A stretch of DNA of 64,000 nt, from assembly GCA_036389675.1 (NCBI GenBank), contig DASVWI010000028.1:1-64000 (forward strand), written 5' to 3'. Below the pieces are notes generated by a model, which saw only the letters and a program-made list of their open reading frames with translations, searched no databases and was not told the origin of the DNA. This document shows positions 40,311 to 48,454 of this stretch, in pieces. The DNA is from DASQYE01 sp036389675 (GTDB lineage: Bacteria; Acidobacteriota; Blastocatellia; Pyrinomonadales; Pyrinomonadaceae). The first letter of the stretch is position 1. Every line of letters begins with the position of its first letter. A program made the translations under genes and the position numbers.

Positions 40311-41963
40311 CTAGCGTGAAGCGTTCGAGGCCGCAGTATTACTGCGCGTGGAAGTGGAGGAGGAAGCAGCTGCGGTCGCATTTGCGTTTGCATTCTCGTT
40401 ATCGCCGTCCATCCCTTCGGGCATCTTCCACCCGGCGCGCTGCAAGAGCGTTATCCCGTAGGGAACCGGGACGGCGAAATTCGATGCGGTGTTTTCCGTA
40501 AAGACTGCGAAGTTGATGCCGATCACGCGACCCGACTGGCCGAACAGGGGCGCGCCCGAGCCGCCCTCAGCCGTGCGCGCGTCATAGACCACGCGACGCC
40601 CGTCAAGGTCTGTGATGTGTCCCTGCGTGGTCAGGGGCTGGATGTGATTCTTCTCGGCCAGATAGCCCAAGAGAGATTCGAGCGAAGAGCCGTAGCGCGC
40701 CTGTATGCTGCGCGCCTCCGCGTCGTCCAGAAGCGCGAGCAGGCGATCCGGCCCTGAAGGATAACCCATCATGACGACGGCCTGTCCGACCGTGACGGCC
40801 TCGAACTCGCGGTCGAGCGGCAGCACCGGAATGTTCAAGACCAAATCCTTATTCTCGATCAGGCAGACGGCCAGATCGTCCTTCTGCGCGGACTGTTTGT
40901 ATTTGAGCGTGAAAGGCTGCGGGTTCTGCGGAAAGAAGGCCATCAGCTTTTTCAAACGCGGCTGGCCGCTGGCGGTGCTGGTGAGGCTCGCCGCGCGCTC
41001 GTCCGCAAGCCATGGCTGCGCCACGTGGCGGTTGGTCAGGATGAAACCCTCGCCGACGTGAAACCCTGTCCCGACAAACTCAAACTCGGCGATAGTGCCG
41101 TTTCCGTCCGGCGTCAATTGCAGCGGGTCAGCGCCGTTTTGAATCACCACGCCCTCCTCGTTGGTTTGCACTTCCGGGTAACGCAGCGGGCGATTCGTGC
41201 CGCGCTCGACGAAGATGTATGAGCCGGAGACGAGGCAGACGCCGTTGCCGTAATCGGAGCGCAGCTTGGGCGCGAGCGACAGACTATCGCGGATGATTTT
41301 GTTCGACTCGTCGACCTTGCTGACCTCGCGGCGCGTCGTGCCAAGCTCCTCGCGCATCTTCGCCAACTGATCGTTCTGCGCGTCGATCACGCGGCGGCTG
41401 GTCTGAACCTCGCGGTACATCGAGAAGCCTATGTAGAGGATGCCGCCGACGAGCGCCAGCGCAATCGCAAGCGTGATGAGCTTCGTGCTCGGATTAATCT
41501 CGCGGACAAGCTCGCGCGTAAACTCTCTGAGAAAGACCTTGGCATCATCACGACGGGCCGTGGCCGCCGATTCAATCGCCGCGTGTTCGATAAAGGGGGC
41601 GACGTGAGTTTCCGTGCGCGGGCCGGGGACGACCGCCAGCAGACCTCCGACGGGGAAGAACGTCAGTAGCAGGCTGTTCGGGCCAATGCGTACTTCATCG
41701 CCGTCGCCGATCCGGGAGTAGTTTTCGAGCCGCGCTCCGTTATGCGTGATGTCGAGGTTGGGATCGAAATCCGTGACGCGGTAATAGCCGTTGGTGCGGC
41801 CAAGCTCCAGCACCATGCCCGTAGCGCCTGAGGGAGGCAGCACGGAAGGGTCGAGTCGCAGGTTGCAATCCGTGGACGCGCCGATGCGAATACGCTCCTG
41901 CGTCAGCACTTCCGTGTGCTTATCCAGCCCGGCTGCAATGTGAATGACCAGTCCGTCCGTCAT
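40311..41963 (-). CDS. Membrane-anchored FHA-like and trypsin-like protease
   Basis: A 550-residue protein. Residues 1-105 look like an FHA domain (IRIGASTDCNLRLD, then THNGARL and DGDEVRIG), cytoplasmic and likely to bind a phospho-threonine partner. A single membrane helix lies at 162-183 (LITLAIALALVGGILYIGF), followed by a short coiled coil at 185-225. A trypsin-like domain then has a complete triad: His313 in ILTNRHVA, Asp363 in QKDDLAVC and Ser469 in AEGGSGAPLF. There is no PDZ domain, unlike DegP/HtrA. By topology the protease is periplasmic and the FHA part cytoplasmic, so it could pass a signal across the membrane. The last 35 residues are Asn/Ala/Ser-rich. It is monocistronic. The bases from 40104 to 40310 hold only a short GC-rich/T-run stretch near 40275. 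Confidence 0.88.
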   Translation of the reverse strand: MTDGLVIHIAAGLDKHTEVLTQERIRIGASTDCNLRLDPSVLPPSGATGMVLELGRTNGYYRVTDFDPNLDITHNGARLENYSRIGDGDEVRIGPNSLLLTFFPVGGLLAVVPGPRTETHVAPFIEHAAIESAATARRDDAKVFLREFTRELVREINPSTKLITLAIALALVGGILYIGFSMYREVQTSRRVIDAQNDQLAKMREELGTTRREVSKVDESNKIIRDSLSLAPKLRSDYGNGVCLVSGSYIFVERGTNRPLRYPEVQTNEEGVVIQNGADPLQLTPDGNGTIAEFEFVGTGFHVGEGFILTNRHVAQPWLADERAASLTSTASGQPRLKKLMAFFPQNPQPFTLKYKQSAQKDDLAVCLIENKDLVLNIPVLPLDREFEAVTVGQAVVMMGYPSGPDRLLALLDDAEARSIQARYGSSLESLLGYLAEKNHIQPLTTQGHITDLDGRRVVYDARTAEGGSGAPLFGQSGRVIGINFAVFTENTASNFAVPVPYGITLLQRAGWKMPEGMDGDNENANANATAAASSSTSTRSNTAASNASR

Positions 41964-42015
41964 AAAACAGGTAATTCATCCCGCACTCCGGCGGGAGCGA
42001 GCGCTCGTACTAATC

Positions 42016-42079
42016 AGAGGCGACCGCTTTCGCCGACCGCTTTCGCCACTGCCTGCGGTCGCGACGTGCGGTCGCCTCT
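42016..42079. repeat. Perfect 12-bp inverted repeat with internal copies
   Basis: Arms 42016-42027 and 42068-42079 (AGAGGCGACCGC and its complement) are perfect. The loop repeats CGACCGCTTTCGC twice. It lies between the divergent FHA-protease and ferredoxin genes, 50 nt from the protease start, and could be a regulatory site or another intergenic repeat. Confidence 0.7.
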
Positions 42080-42237
42080 CAATCGCTCATAATACATTAT
42101 TAGCTGCGAGGCGGGCAAAGAACTTCTTGTGCCCACCTCGCTGCTCCGATTTTATGCCCGCCGATTTCTTCGGGTCGCGCGTCTCATGTTAAGATTCAAG
42201 TTTGCTCGCGACGCAGAATCGCGGGCCTTATACGATT

Positions 42238-42660
42238 ATGAAAGAATATTCGATCATCGAAAATCGCGATCAGGTCTGCGCGCTGGCCCCGGTCGCCTAC
42301 GCGCCGATTCGCCATCACATCTTTGTCTGCAACGGAAAATCCTGTGAGTCGGCGGGCAGCGCCGAGGTCAAAGAGCGGCTCTCGCAGGAACTCGTCGCGC
42401 GCAACCTGCTTTTCGGAAAAGAGAAGAAAGGAAGGAATCCGCTGGGCAGCGTCGTCCTGACGGATTGCAGCTCGGTCGGTTTCTGCGCCGTCGGAGCGAC
42501 CGTCATAGTCTACCCGGACGGCGTCTGGTACGCGCAGGTCGAAGCCCATGACGTTCCTGAGATCGTCGAGGAGCATATCGTCAACGGGCGGATCGTCGAA
42601 AGACTCGCGCTCCTGAAAGTGCCCGCGAGCGGTGTAGAGGAGCAGGCGCGTGAAGGATAG
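42238..42660 (+). CDS. Thioredoxin-like [2Fe-2S] ferredoxin
   Basis: A 140-residue protein of the thioredoxin-fold ferredoxin family (related to the NuoE subunit and to Shethna-type proteins). The four cluster cysteines are in HIFVCNGKSCES and TDCSSVGFCAVGATVIVYPD, with the usual C-x4-C and C-x5-C spacing. ATG 42238 gives a normal length. Its partner is unknown: no hydrogenase, formate dehydrogenase or complex I gene is nearby. The next gene follows after 18 nt on the same strand. Confidence 0.9.
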   Translation: MKEYSIIENRDQVCALAPVAYAPIRHHIFVCNGKSCESAGSAEVKERLSQELVARNLLFGKEKKGRNPLGSVVLTDCSSVGFCAVGATVIVYPDGVWYAQVEAHDVPEIVEEHIVNGRIVERLALLKVPASGVEEQAREG

Positions 42661-42678
42661 CAGGCTTTTTGCCACACC

Positions 42679-43236
42679 ATGCGAATAAAGTTTGATGCCA
42701 CCATAGATGACCACGTCGACGCTTACGAGCGCGCTTCGGCCCGCTCCGACGCGGCGCGCTCATGGCGGCGTCAGGGCGCTGCCGCGACCGCGCTGCTCGG
42801 CGGCCTCATCAGCGGCATCATAGGGTTCGTCGTTATCGGCAGATCGATCACGGCGGGCTTGATCGGCGGCGTCATTGTGGCGATTGTGAGCGGGGTCATC
42901 ACGTGGAACATGCACCACAATACCATCAGGCGAAGGATGCACGACTACTTTCGGGAGAAGTTCGGCGACAGAGACTCGCTCCCGTGTGAAGTGGAGCTGA
43001 CCGAATCCGGCATCTGGACGAGACAACTGGGCACTCAAATTATATTCGAGTGGGCCAACGTGGAAGAGATTGTAGAGAATGAGGACGACCTTGAATTTGT
43101 GATGCGCGACGGCGGCGGCCTGATCGTCAGAAAGCGGGCCTTCGCCTCGACGGACGAGCAGCGGCAATTTATGGAGATCACTCGAAGCTACCTCAACGCG
43201 TCGCGCACCGCCTCCAACTGGCTGCATTCCGGCTGA
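42679..43236 (+). CDS. YcxB-like membrane protein
   Basis: A 185-residue protein with a short N-terminal cytoplasmic part, two adjacent hydrophobic helices (ATALLGGLISGIIGFVVIG and GLIGGVIVAIVSGVIT), and a C-terminal domain with the pattern of YcxB-like proteins, including VELTESGIWTRQ, FEWANVEEIVEN and GGGLIVRKRAF. The family has no firm function. It likely shares a transcript with the ferredoxin upstream and is convergent with gcvPB. Confidence 0.75.
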   Translation: MRIKFDATIDDHVDAYERASARSDAARSWRRQGAAATALLGGLISGIIGFVVIGRSITAGLIGGVIVAIVSGVITWNMHHNTIRRRMHDYFREKFGDRDSLPCEVELTESGIWTRQLGTQIIFEWANVEEIVENEDDLEFVMRDGGGLIVRKRAFASTDEQRQFMEITRSYLNASRTASNWLHSG

Positions 43237-43254
43237 CACACTTCCGCTTCGAGC

Positions 43255-44784
43255 TTAAGCGGCGCTGGCCGCTTCCACAGGCTTCCAACGCAGGACGGGC
43301 TTGCGCGCGGCTGCGGCCTCATCAAGGCGACCGATGCGAGTGGTATGCGGCGCGCCGAGGACAAGCTCCGGCGTCTCCAAGGCTTCGCGCGCAATCGAGC
43401 GCATCGCTTCGATGAACTGGTCAAGCTCCTGTCGCCCGACGGATTCTGTGGGCTCAATCAGCATCGCGCCCTGCACGATCAAAGGGAAATAGATCGTCAT
43501 CGGGTGAAAGCCGTAATCGATCAGGCGCTTGGCGATGTCCAGCGTGTGGACGCCTTTGCGCGATTGCCGCTTGTCCGTAAAGACCACCTCGTGCATCGGC
43601 GGGGCTTCAAACGGCTTGTCGTAATCAGAGGCCAGGCCTTCGGCGATATAGCGCGCGTTGAGCACAGCCGCTTCGGTCGCTTCGCGCAAACCGTCAGGCC
43701 CATGCGTTTGAATGTAGGAAAGAGCGCGCAGCATCATCCCGAAATTGCCGAAGAAAGCTTTGACGCGACCGATGGATTGCGGGCGGTCGAAGTCCAGACG
43801 ATACCTTTCATCATCCCTGACGATGCGCGGAACGGGGAGAAAGGGCTCAAGCTCTTTGGTGCAGCAGCATGGGCCGCAGCCGGGGCCGCCGCCTCCGTGC
43901 GGAGTCGAGAAGGTCTTATGCAGGTTCAGGTGAATGACATCGACGCCCATATCGCCCGGACGCGCCACGCCGACCAGAGCGTTCATGTTCGCCCCGTCCA
44001 TGTAGACGAGCCCGCCCGCCTCGTGCACGATGCGGCAAATCTCGCTGATATTCCTTTCAAAGAGGCCGACCGTGTTCGGGTTCGTCAGCATCAGCCCGGC
44101 GATGTCGCCGCGCGCGCATAGCTCGCGCAGGTGCTGTAGGTCGGTCAAGCCTTCCGGCGTTGACTTGATCGTCTTGACGTTAAAGCCAGAGAGATGAGCG
44201 GAGGCCGGATTTGTGCCGTGCGCCGAATCCGGTATGAGCATCGTGCGCCTCTGGGCGGACGCCCCCTCGCCGTCGCGCGCGTCGATGAAGGCGCGTATCA
44301 GCATCACTCCCGTCATCTCGCCGTGTGCGCCCGCCGCCGGTTGCAGGGACACGCCCGCCAGCCCCGTTATCTCCGAAAGGTGTTGCTGTAGCTCGTAGAT
44401 GACCTGCAAAGCTCCCTGCGAATCTTCTTCCGTGGCGAGCGGGTGAAGGCCCGCGTGGCCCACAATACGCGCAACACGCTCATTCAGGCGCGAGTTGTAT
44501 TTCATCGTGCATGAGCCCAAAGGATACAGGCCCAGATCAATCGAGTAGTTCCACGTAGAGATGCGCGTGAAGTGGCGAATGACATCCACTTCGCTCACTT
44601 CGGGCATCCCTGCCAGCTCGTCTTCGCGCCGCAGGCCCGCCGGCAGCAGCTCATCCATCGGCGTCTCTTCAACGTCGAGCGCGGGCAGGCGATAGCCGAC
44701 TCTGCCCGGTTGCGAGCGCTCGAAAATGAGCGCCTCGTTCTGCGTCGGGTGCGTGGTGACTTTGGTGATGTTCGTTGAGTTCAT
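43255..44784 (-). CDS. gcvPB: Glycine dehydrogenase (decarboxylating) subunit 2
   Basis: The larger half of a split P-protein. GcvPA and GcvPB together decarboxylate glycine using PLP and pass aminomethyl to the lipoyl arm of GcvH. At 509 residues it is the normal size for the split form. The PLP lysine lies in HLNLHKTFSTPHGGGGPGC near residue 290, and the SCTMKYNSRLNE and GAHGEMTGVMLIRA segments are characteristic. It is the last gene of gcvT-gcvH-gcvPA-gcvPB, 18 nt after gcvPA. Its C-terminus meets the convergent YcxB-like gene. Confidence 0.97.
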   Translation of the reverse strand: MNSTNITKVTTHPTQNEALIFERSQPGRVGYRLPALDVEETPMDELLPAGLRREDELAGMPEVSEVDVIRHFTRISTWNYSIDLGLYPLGSCTMKYNSRLNERVARIVGHAGLHPLATEEDSQGALQVIYELQQHLSEITGLAGVSLQPAAGAHGEMTGVMLIRAFIDARDGEGASAQRRTMLIPDSAHGTNPASAHLSGFNVKTIKSTPEGLTDLQHLRELCARGDIAGLMLTNPNTVGLFERNISEICRIVHEAGGLVYMDGANMNALVGVARPGDMGVDVIHLNLHKTFSTPHGGGGPGCGPCCCTKELEPFLPVPRIVRDDERYRLDFDRPQSIGRVKAFFGNFGMMLRALSYIQTHGPDGLREATEAAVLNARYIAEGLASDYDKPFEAPPMHEVVFTDKRQSRKGVHTLDIAKRLIDYGFHPMTIYFPLIVQGAMLIEPTESVGRQELDQFIEAMRSIAREALETPELVLGAPHTTRIGRLDEAAAARKPVLRWKPVEAASAA

Positions 44785-44802
44785 GAAAAGATTTTGGATT
44801 GC

Positions 44803-46152
44803 TTAACTGATCAGCCCGTTGAGGCCGTCAACGAGCGCGTCAATCTCACGACGCGAGTTGGTTTCCGTCACGCAGACCAGAAAATCGTTCGGCCTGTCGG
44901 GGTAGTAACGCGAAAGCGCCAGTCCACCGGTTATATTCCGCTCGCCGGCAAGACGCGCGAGCAGGCCGGCTGCCTCGACGGGCGCGCGGACGACGAACTC
45001 GTTGAAGCGCGGCGCGGTGAAGGGGAGCGTAAAGCCTTCGAGCGCGGCGATGCGGCGCGCCGCGTAGGCCGCCTTCTGCGCGCATTGCACGGCAACTTCC
45101 CGCACGCCTCGTGGCCCCATCGTCTCAAGATAGATGGTGGCGGCCAGCGCGATCAGACCCTCGTTGGTGCAAATGTTCGAGGTCGCTTTCTCGCGGCGTA
45201 TGTGCTGCTCGCGCGTGGCGAGCGTCAGCACGAAACCGCGCCGCCCCTCTTTATCGACGGCCTGACCGACGAGACGGCCCGGTATCTGTCGCGCGTACCT
45301 TTCGAGGATGGCGAAGAGCCCGAGGTATGGCCCACCGAAGGAGAGCGGTATGCCGAAGGATTGGCCCTCGGCGACGACTATGTCAGCGCCGCAAGTGCCG
45401 GGCGCACGCAGGAGACCGAACGAGATGGCTTCCGTGACCGTGACGACGAGCAATGCGCCGACGGCGTGCGCGCGGTCGGCCAAAGCCTGCACGTCCTCTA
45501 CACATCCGAAGAAGTTCGGTGATTGGATGACGACCGCCGCCGTCTTGTCGTCAAGAGAGCTTAAAGCACCGGGCGCGGTCTGCCCCGTGGCCGCGTCGAA
45601 ATCAAAACGCTCCAAATCAATGCCGGCGTGCTGCACGTAGGTATTGACGACTTCCAGATATTCCGGGTGAACGGCGTTCGAGACCACGACCTTACTGCGA
45701 CGCGTGACGCGCTCGGCCATCAGCACGGCTTCGGCCAGAGCGGTCGAGCCGTCGTACATGGAGGCATTGGCGACCTCCATCCCTGTCAACTGGCAGACGA
45801 GGGTTTGAAACTCGAAGATGGCTTGCAGCGTGCCCTGCGAGATTTCCGGCTGGTAGGGCGTGTAGGCCGTGAAGAATTCCGAGCGCTGGATGAGATGATC
45901 TACGATTGTTGGCGAGTAGTGCGAGTAAGCGCCTGCGCCCAGAAAGCTCGGACGCCGGGCCGCAGCATTGCGCTGGCCGAGCGCTTCAAAGCCCGCGAGC
46001 AGCTCAATCTCGGAGAGCGCGGCGGGAGTTTTCAGAGGCGCGCGCAGAAGCAGGTCAGACGGGATCGAGCTGAAAAGCTCCTCGGCGCTCTTAAGGCCGA
46101 CCTTTTGAAGCATCTCCGCGCGCTCGTCCGGCGAGTTTGGAATGTAACGCAA
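44803..46152 (-). CDS. gcvPA: Glycine dehydrogenase (decarboxylating) subunit 1
   Basis: The smaller half of the split P-protein, 449 residues. Characteristic stretches are MRYIPNSPDERAEML at the start, FLGAGAYSHYSP, TPYQPEISQGTLQAIFEFQT and YDGSTALAEAV. It pairs with GcvPB to bind PLP and glycine. It lies 3 nt downstream of gcvH and 18 nt upstream of gcvPB, so the three are surely one transcript. Confidence 0.97.
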   Translation of the reverse strand: MRYIPNSPDERAEMLQKVGLKSAEELFSSIPSDLLLRAPLKTPAALSEIELLAGFEALGQRNAAARRPSFLGAGAYSHYSPTIVDHLIQRSEFFTAYTPYQPEISQGTLQAIFEFQTLVCQLTGMEVANASMYDGSTALAEAVLMAERVTRRSKVVVSNAVHPEYLEVVNTYVQHAGIDLERFDFDAATGQTAPGALSSLDDKTAAVVIQSPNFFGCVEDVQALADRAHAVGALLVVTVTEAISFGLLRAPGTCGADIVVAEGQSFGIPLSFGGPYLGLFAILERYARQIPGRLVGQAVDKEGRRGFVLTLATREQHIRREKATSNICTNEGLIALAATIYLETMGPRGVREVAVQCAQKAAYAARRIAALEGFTLPFTAPRFNEFVVRAPVEAAGLLARLAGERNITGGLALSRYYPDRPNDFLVCVTETNSRREIDALVDGLNGLIS

Positions 46153-46155
46153 CTT

Positions 46156-46548
46156 TTATTCTGGCTCCGCTTTCGTAAAATCTTCGTATTCGGCGGCTGA
46201 CAGAAGGCCGTCAACCTCGCCGGGGTTGCTCATCCTGATGCGAACCATCCAGCCTTCGCCGTACGGGTCGTTGTTGACCTTTTCGGGATCATCCTGAAGA
46301 GATTCGTTGACCTCTATGACCTGGCCCGAGACGGGTGTGAAAATTTCGGACACGGCCTTGACCGATTCGACCGAGCCGAACGCTTCGTGGGCCGTGACGG
46401 AGTCGCCGGCCTTCGGCAGCTCGACATAGACCACATCGCCGAGGGAATCCTGCGCGTGATCTGTAATGCCGACAGTGCCCGTGTCGCCGTCCACTCTGAT
46501 CCACTCGTGGTCTTTGCTGTAGTGCAATTCCTCTGGAACATTAGCCAT
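46156..46548 (-). CDS. gcvH: Glycine cleavage system H protein
   Basis: The 130-residue lipoyl carrier of the glycine cleavage system. It shuttles the aminomethyl group from the P-protein to the T-protein. The lipoyl-lysine is in FGSVESVKAVSEIFTPVSG, and HEWIRVDGDTGTVGITDHAQ and DPYGEGWMVRI are typical. It sits 111 nt downstream of gcvT, with a hairpin-forming repeat in between, and 3 nt upstream of gcvPA. Confidence 0.97.
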   Translation of the reverse strand: MANVPEELHYSKDHEWIRVDGDTGTVGITDHAQDSLGDVVYVELPKAGDSVTAHEAFGSVESVKAVSEIFTPVSGQVIEVNESLQDDPEKVNNDPYGEGWMVRIRMSNPGEVDGLLSAAEYEDFTKAEPE

Positions 46549-46588
46549 TTTGTTGTTCGCTTCTCCTCAAGCGTCCACCGTGTCTTAG

Positions 46589-46647
46589 CAATCAGTTGTC
46601 AGTTATCGGTAAGCAGCTCCTGACGGACTACTGATAACTGATTACTG
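46589..46647. repeat. Imperfect inverted repeat between gcvT and gcvH
   Basis: CAATCAGTTGTCAGTTATC on the left and GATAACTGATTACTG on the right form an imperfect palindrome, with a smaller AGCAG pairing beyond. It resembles the intergenic palindromes elsewhere in the window but shares no clear core with families A-C. It could lower or stabilise expression of the downstream gcv genes. Confidence 0.6.
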
Positions 46648-46659
46648 GCTGCTTAATCA

Positions 46660-47790
46660 TTACTGTTTTGTTTCATTCTTTTCACGTTTATAAAAAGGCG
46701 TCTTGACTACTTTAGCGCCGACCAAGCGACCGCGCACGTCGATCTGAATCTCCTGCCCTTCCTGCGCGAACCGCGTGGGCACGTAGGCGAGGCCGATGTT
46801 CTTTTTCAGAAAGGGCGCGGGGCTTCCCGATGTGACGCGGCCAACACGGTTGCCTTCGACCAGCACCTCCTGAGCGTCGCGGGCGATGCCGCGCTCCGTC
46901 ATCTCGAATCCGACGAGGCGCTGGCTGATGCCTTCTTCCTTCTGTTTCGCCAGACGCTCGCGGCCCGTAAAGTCTCCCTTATTGAGCTTGCATATCCAGC
47001 CAAGGTTGGCTTCGAGCAGCGTGGTGGTTTCGTTGATCTCGTGACCATAGAGGGCCATCGCCGCCTCAAGCCGCAGAGTATTGCGCGCGGCCAGCCCGCA
47101 GGGGATGACGCCATCCTCCGTGCCGAACCGTCCGGCATCCAGCATCTTCTCCCAGAGCCCTTCGGCGCGCTCCGCGGCGGCGTAAACCTCAAAGCCGTCC
47201 TCGCCCGTATAGCCCGTGCGCGAGACAATCGCCCTGACGCCGTCGACCGTCCCCTCGCGGAAATGGTAATACTTGATCTCGGCGAGCGGCACGTCCATGA
47301 GCGGCTGCAAGATGGAGATAGCGTCCGGGCCTTGCAGGGCGAGCTGGCAATAGTCCGCGCTCACGTTACGCAACTCAACCGATTCATCGCCTTTGTGCGA
47401 GGTAATCCAGTCCCAATCCTTATCTGTCGTCGAGGCGTTGACTACCAGCAGCAGATGATCTTGAGCGAAACGGTAAACGAGCAGGTCGTCTACGACAGTG
47501 CCCTGAGGTGTCGTGATGGCGGAATACTGCGCCTGACCGTCAACCAGCTTGGCCGCGTCGTTAGAGACCAGCCGATTGACGAAGGGAATGGCATCCGGGC
47601 CGCGCACATCTATCTCGCCCATGTGCGAGACATCGAACAGCCCCGCGTGGGTGCGCGTGCAGAGGTGTTCCTCGACCGTCCCCGCCGGATACTGGACGGG
47701 CATGTCCCACCCGCCGAAATCCACCATGCGCCCACCCATCCGGCGGTGCGCGGCGTTGAGTGGAGTCTGTTTCAAATCAGGCGCAGTCAA
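46660..47790 (-). CDS. gcvT: Aminomethyltransferase (glycine cleavage T protein)
   Basis: A 376-residue T-protein that moves the one-carbon unit from the H-protein to tetrahydrofolate and releases ammonia. Characteristic segments are MVDFGGWDMPVQYPAG, VSHMGEIDVRGPDA, LALQGPDAIS, SRTGYTGEDGFEVYA and PCGLAARNTLRLEAAM. The start is TTG, with AGGAG about 8 nt upstream. It heads the gcv operon. I searched the 220 nt upstream for the tandem aptamer of a glycine riboswitch and saw none; that space leads into the 21-bp repeat array. Confidence 0.97.
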   Translation of the reverse strand: MTAPDLKQTPLNAAHRRMGGRMVDFGGWDMPVQYPAGTVEEHLCTRTHAGLFDVSHMGEIDVRGPDAIPFVNRLVSNDAAKLVDGQAQYSAITTPQGTVVDDLLVYRFAQDHLLLVVNASTTDKDWDWITSHKGDESVELRNVSADYCQLALQGPDAISILQPLMDVPLAEIKYYHFREGTVDGVRAIVSRTGYTGEDGFEVYAAAERAEGLWEKMLDAGRFGTEDGVIPCGLAARNTLRLEAAMALYGHEINETTTLLEANLGWICKLNKGDFTGRERLAKQKEEGISQRLVGFEMTERGIARDAQEVLVEGNRVGRVTSGSPAPFLKKNIGLAYVPTRFAQEGQEIQIDVRGRLVGAKVVKTPFYKREKNETKQ

Positions 47791-48013
47791 GCGTGTCTCC
47801 TACAAACCTCTCGGCGAGGCAATTACGGGTCTTTATAACTCTTAACATGGGCGGAGCGTGAAAGCTAACATGCGGCGCGCAAGCCGTCAAGGTGAAGCCA
47901 CGCCAGACCCTCGAACCCCTGATCCGGGATGGAATGCAGCCCACGGCCTCACAAACGCCAATTCCAATCCACCCCATCAATCTCTCGCGGGTGACCATGA
48001 CGTAACACGGCGC

Positions 48014-48265
48014 TGCAATGGCGTTGCAGAGGTCGGTAACGCCATTCCCAAGCTCTGTAACGCCGTTGCGACGCGTGGAAATGTCATTACGACGCGTGGT
48101 AACGATGTTGCGACGCGACGTAACGTCGTTGCGACCCACGGAAACGTCCTTGCGACGCATGGAAACGACGTTGCGACGCGAGGAAACGCCATTGCGAGGC
48201 ATGGAAACGACGTTGCAGAGGTCGGAAATGGCGTTTCCATGCCTCGCAAGGACGTTGCTACCGGC
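48014..48265. repeat. Tandem array, 12 units of 21 bp
   Basis: Twelve consecutive 21-bp units (252 bp) with consensus close to GGAAACGACGTTGCGACGCG plus one base. The core AACGNCGTT is palindromic in most units; the flanks vary and the outermost units are degenerate. Because the period is a multiple of three and few stops occur, several frames stay open on both strands and read as heptapeptide repeats such as GNDVATR (plus) and RRNDVTS (minus). There are no spacers, so it is not CRISPR. It lies between gcvT (start 47790) and the anti-sigma gene (stop 48455). Confidence 0.93.
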
Positions 48266-48365
48266 GGAAATCTCGATTTTCGGGCCGGGAACGAACGTTT
48301 TGCGGTCGGGGATGGCTTTTTTGACGAAAGAAATGCTGGGGCGAAGAGAGGACGCCAAGTTAGAC

Positions 48366-48443
48366 AGGTCAGTACCGCCTGCGATAGCGGGCGGGTTGTA
48401 TCAACGTCAGACACCCGCCCGCTACCGCAGGCGGTACTGACCT
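48366..48443. repeat. Inverted-repeat family C, copy 2
   Basis: Arms 48366-48396 and 48413-48443 match at 30 of 31 positions. The outer AGGTCAGTACCGCCTGC and inner GGGCGGGT are shared with the copy at 19919-19998. It ends 11 nt from the stop codon of the anti-sigma gene. Confidence 0.93.
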
Positions 48444-48454
48444 GAGCACTGACC

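Noticed and set aside
42196..42714. 172-residue minus-strand frame
   Set aside because: Antisense to the ferredoxin, which has the four conserved cysteines.
48014..48265. CRISPR array
   Set aside because: Units are contiguous with no unique spacers, and no cas genes are present.
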